Translations under genes and position numbers: made by a program | Notes under the pieces: model-generated | Told to the model about the DNA's origin: nothing | What the model saw: only the letters and a program-made list of their open reading frames with translations | Databases searched by the model: none | Origin: Nitrospira sp. | Lineage (GTDB): Bacteria; Nitrospirota; Nitrospiria; Nitrospirales; Nitrospiraceae | DNA length: 64,000 nt | Direction: 5' to 3' | Assembly: GCA_019636875.1 (NCBI GenBank) | Contig: JAHBWR010000001.1 | Span: forward strand, 1-64,000 | Shown here: positions 62,276 to 64,000 of the stretch, one piece after another | Numbering within the stretch: the stretch's first letter is position 1 | How the letters are laid out: every line of letters begins with the position of its first letter

Positions 62276-63272
62276 GGAGCCCGTCCTATCCAGCTCCGAT
62301 CATGCGATCAACAAAATCGTCGTGGTCGCGGAAGGGGCGACGTTCCTCCACGTGGCGGCCTTACTTGAACGTGAGGAGCTGATCCGAAGTCGATCCGCGT
62401 TTGTCAGGCTAGGGAAGTCACAAGAAGCGGATCGCAAAATTCAACCGGGGGAGTACGAACTCAATGGTGCGATGCCTCCGGCCGATATTCTTTCCAAACT
62501 GCTTACCGGTCGAGTGCTTCTTCACACTGTGACGATTCCCGAAGGGTATACCGTGAATCAAATCGCCGATGTCCTGGAGGAACGGCAGATTACAAACCGT
62601 GCCGAGTTTCTTGGCTTGGCTTCGGATAAAGCCTTCATGAAGACTCTTGGCATCGCTGCAGAAACTGTTGAGGGGTACCTGTTTCCCGATACCTATCGCT
62701 TTGCCAAGGGCACCGCCGCCAAGGATGTCATCAAAACGATGGTCGAACAGCTCGACCGTGTCATGACCGAGGAATGGCAGACAAAAGCAAACGATATGAA
62801 CTTGACGGTCCATCAAATCCTGACACTGGCCTCGGTGATTGAAAAAGAAACCGGATCGGGGGATGAACGGCCTCACATTTCCTCCGTGTTCCACAATCGG
62901 TTAAAGAAACGTATTCCACTGCAGAGTGATCCAACGGTGATCTACGGTCTGCCGAATTTCGACGGCAACCTTCGCAAGAAAGACCTTTCCCATGCCAGCC
63001 CCTATAACACCTATCGATGGGCCGGTTTGCCACCTGGCCCGATTGCGAGTCCTGGGGCTGAGTCGATTCGTGCTGCCCTGTATCCTGCGACGTCAAAATT
63101 CCTCTACTTTGTATCCAGAAACGACGGCACGCATCACTTTTCGGCCACCTTGATGGAACATAATCGGGCCGTTGAAAAGTACCAGAAGCGTCCATTCAAA
63201 AGGGAGCCTCAATCGCAAACCTCGGTTCGGCCAGCGACTCACGATCTGGCCTTTGTCAAAGGAGTATCGTAA
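62190..63272 (+). CDS. mltG: endolytic murein transglycosylase MltG (YceG-like)
   Basis: 360 residues with one N-terminal membrane segment and the MltG core: IPEGYTVNQIADVLEER, VEGYLFPDTYRFAKG, the catalytic Glu in LASVIEKETG, LQSDPTVIYGLP and HASPYNTYRWAGLPPGPIA. It cuts nascent glycan strands during peptidoglycan synthesis at the inner membrane. The overlap with ruvX is unusually long; a later start is not obvious. Confidence 0.92.
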   Translation: MTLRVLLTGIIAVVALAATVGYQMMRWAEEPVLSSSDHAINKIVVVAEGATFLHVAALLEREELIRSRSAFVRLGKSQEADRKIQPGEYELNGAMPPADILSKLLTGRVLLHTVTIPEGYTVNQIADVLEERQITNRAEFLGLASDKAFMKTLGIAAETVEGYLFPDTYRFAKGTAAKDVIKTMVEQLDRVMTEEWQTKANDMNLTVHQILTLASVIEKETGSGDERPHISSVFHNRLKKRIPLQSDPTVIYGLPNFDGNLRKKDLSHASPYNTYRWAGLPPGPIASPGAESIRAALYPATSKFLYFVSRNDGTHHFSATLMEHNRAVEKYQKRPFKREPQSQTSVRPATHDLAFVKGVS

Positions 63273-63275
63273 CGG

Positions 63276-63938
63276 ATGTCTCGATGGAATCTACCTGATC
63301 TGATTGACCATACTGTGTTGAGGCCGGATGCGACGAAAGACGACGTACTCCGGTTGTGCCAGGAGGCGAGAGACAACAAGTTCACCGTCGTGTTTGTCCC
63401 GCCATGCTATATCGATGAGGCGGTCGAGGCAGTTGCGAATACGGCCATCCGAGTGGGGATTCCGATTGGATTTCCTTTAGGCGGGCATACGACTAAAACC
63501 AAGGTTGCTGAAGCGATCGAGGCTGTGGCTCGCGGCGCACGGGTCTTGGACATGGTGCTCAACGTCAGCCGCCTGAAATCCGGAGATCATACCGTAGTCC
63601 GATCAGACATTGCTGAGATCGTCAAGGCGACACCTGGGGTCGAGCACAAAGTCATTCTTGAGACCTGCTATTTGACGCAGGAGGAGAAGCGGACCGCTTG
63701 TCATCTGGTGGTAGAAGCCGGAGCGGAGTACGTCAAGACGTCGACCGGTTTTGGCGCAGCCGGCGCGACGGTTGAAGATGTGCGGTTGATGAAGGACGTT
63801 GTGGCAGGGCGGGCAAAGGTCAAGGCTTCGGGTGGTATCCGTGATTGGAAGACCACCCTGGCGATGTTGGAAGCAGGAGCTGACCGAATCGGTACCAGCG
63901 CCAGCCTCAAGATCCTTCATGAATGGCGCGTGGCATAA
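63276..63938 (+). CDS. deoC: deoxyribose-phosphate aldolase
   Basis: 220 residues. The Schiff-base Lys is in EYVKTSTGFG, and VKASGGIRDW is the second conserved Lys region. LIDHTVLRPDAT and GFPLGGHTTKTKVAEA complete the TIM-barrel motifs. It splits deoxyribose-5-phosphate into glyceraldehyde-3-phosphate and acetaldehyde. It follows mltG by 3 bases and is the last complete gene in the window. Confidence 0.94.
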   Translation: MSRWNLPDLIDHTVLRPDATKDDVLRLCQEARDNKFTVVFVPPCYIDEAVEAVANTAIRVGIPIGFPLGGHTTKTKVAEAIEAVARGARVLDMVLNVSRLKSGDHTVVRSDIAEIVKATPGVEHKVILETCYLTQEEKRTACHLVVEAGAEYVKTSTGFGAAGATVEDVRLMKDVVAGRAKVKASGGIRDWKTTLAMLEAGADRIGTSASLKILHEWRVA

Positions 63939-64000
63939 CCCGAGCTGGATCATCGCAGAACGCGGTAACTTTCCACTCTAGGTCCTCTCGGATCTCCCTA

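Noticed and set aside
1-64000. CRISPR array or cas genes
   Set aside because: No regularly spaced direct repeats of 24-40 bases and no Cas-like protein were found.

Overview
The window looks like a chromosome segment of a Nitrospira-like bacterium (phylum Nitrospirota). This rests on gene content: several HD-GYP proteins, a chlorite-dismutase-family heme protein, an MraZ outside a division cluster, and the housekeeping order. No database search was possible. Base composition is moderately GC-rich and genes are tightly packed, with many ATGA/GTGA start-stop overlaps. Almost all of the first 47 kb and the last 6.5 kb is ordinary core genome.

Layout. 1-3.8 kb: the end of a YgjP-type metallopeptidase, a tiny zinc ribbon and two tandem HD-GYP paralogues. 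4-11 kb: radA, a lipoprotein, tsaB, rimI, a DUF465 protein, tatC, a secreted seven-repeat propeller, a cyclophilin and a second lipoprotein. 11-14.5 kb: a dolichol-phosphate-mannose-synthase-like transferase, a ferredoxin-NADP-reductase-like flavoprotein and NAD kinase. 14.6-27.8 kb: a long forward run (clpC, tsaD, hflX, nth, yicC, gmk, rpoZ, coaBC, a TPR protein, aroQ, efp, accB, accC) covering proteolysis, tRNA t6A, repair, RNA turnover, CoA and fatty-acid precursors. 28-31.4 kb: a MacAB-like exporter. 31.4-35.2 kb: a reverse-strand block (excisionase-like HTH, orphan mraZ, RusA-like resolvase, degenerate HD-GYP, FmdB zinc ribbon, comF). 35.3-40 kb: a YbbA/YbbP-like ABC pair split by pyrD and a LuxR-type HTH gene. 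40-45.4 kb: tRNA-Met, an SDR, an exported OB-fold-like protein with a possibly leaderless promoter, an unknown 395-aa HTH-like protein preceded by a TGACG repeat cluster, a small unknown protein and the Cld/HemQ-family protein.

The most distinctive region lies between thpR (ends 47287) and recA (starts 57467). cinA-thpR-recA-recX-alaS is a recognisable conserved neighbourhood, here split by about 10 kb of accessory DNA. That DNA holds an ankyrin lipoprotein, an Old Yellow Enzyme, a DUF4258/YgiT toxin-antitoxin pair, decayed REP-associated (RAYT) transposases with flanking repeats, a ~98% identical 300-bp direct duplication of a PEGA-domain gene, a complete IS3-family element, a solitary end of a related element, and a class-3 lipase whose 5' end was cut by the IS. 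recA-recX-alaS-ruvX-mltG-deoC then resume.

No CRISPR array, rRNA, prophage or secondary-metabolite cluster was seen. I did not find a clearly new multi-gene system. The best leads are the Cld-family protein with Asn at the usual Arg/Gln position, the 395-aa HTH-like protein with its TGACG cluster, the HTH-mraZ-rusA block, and the layered mobile-element region upstream of recA.
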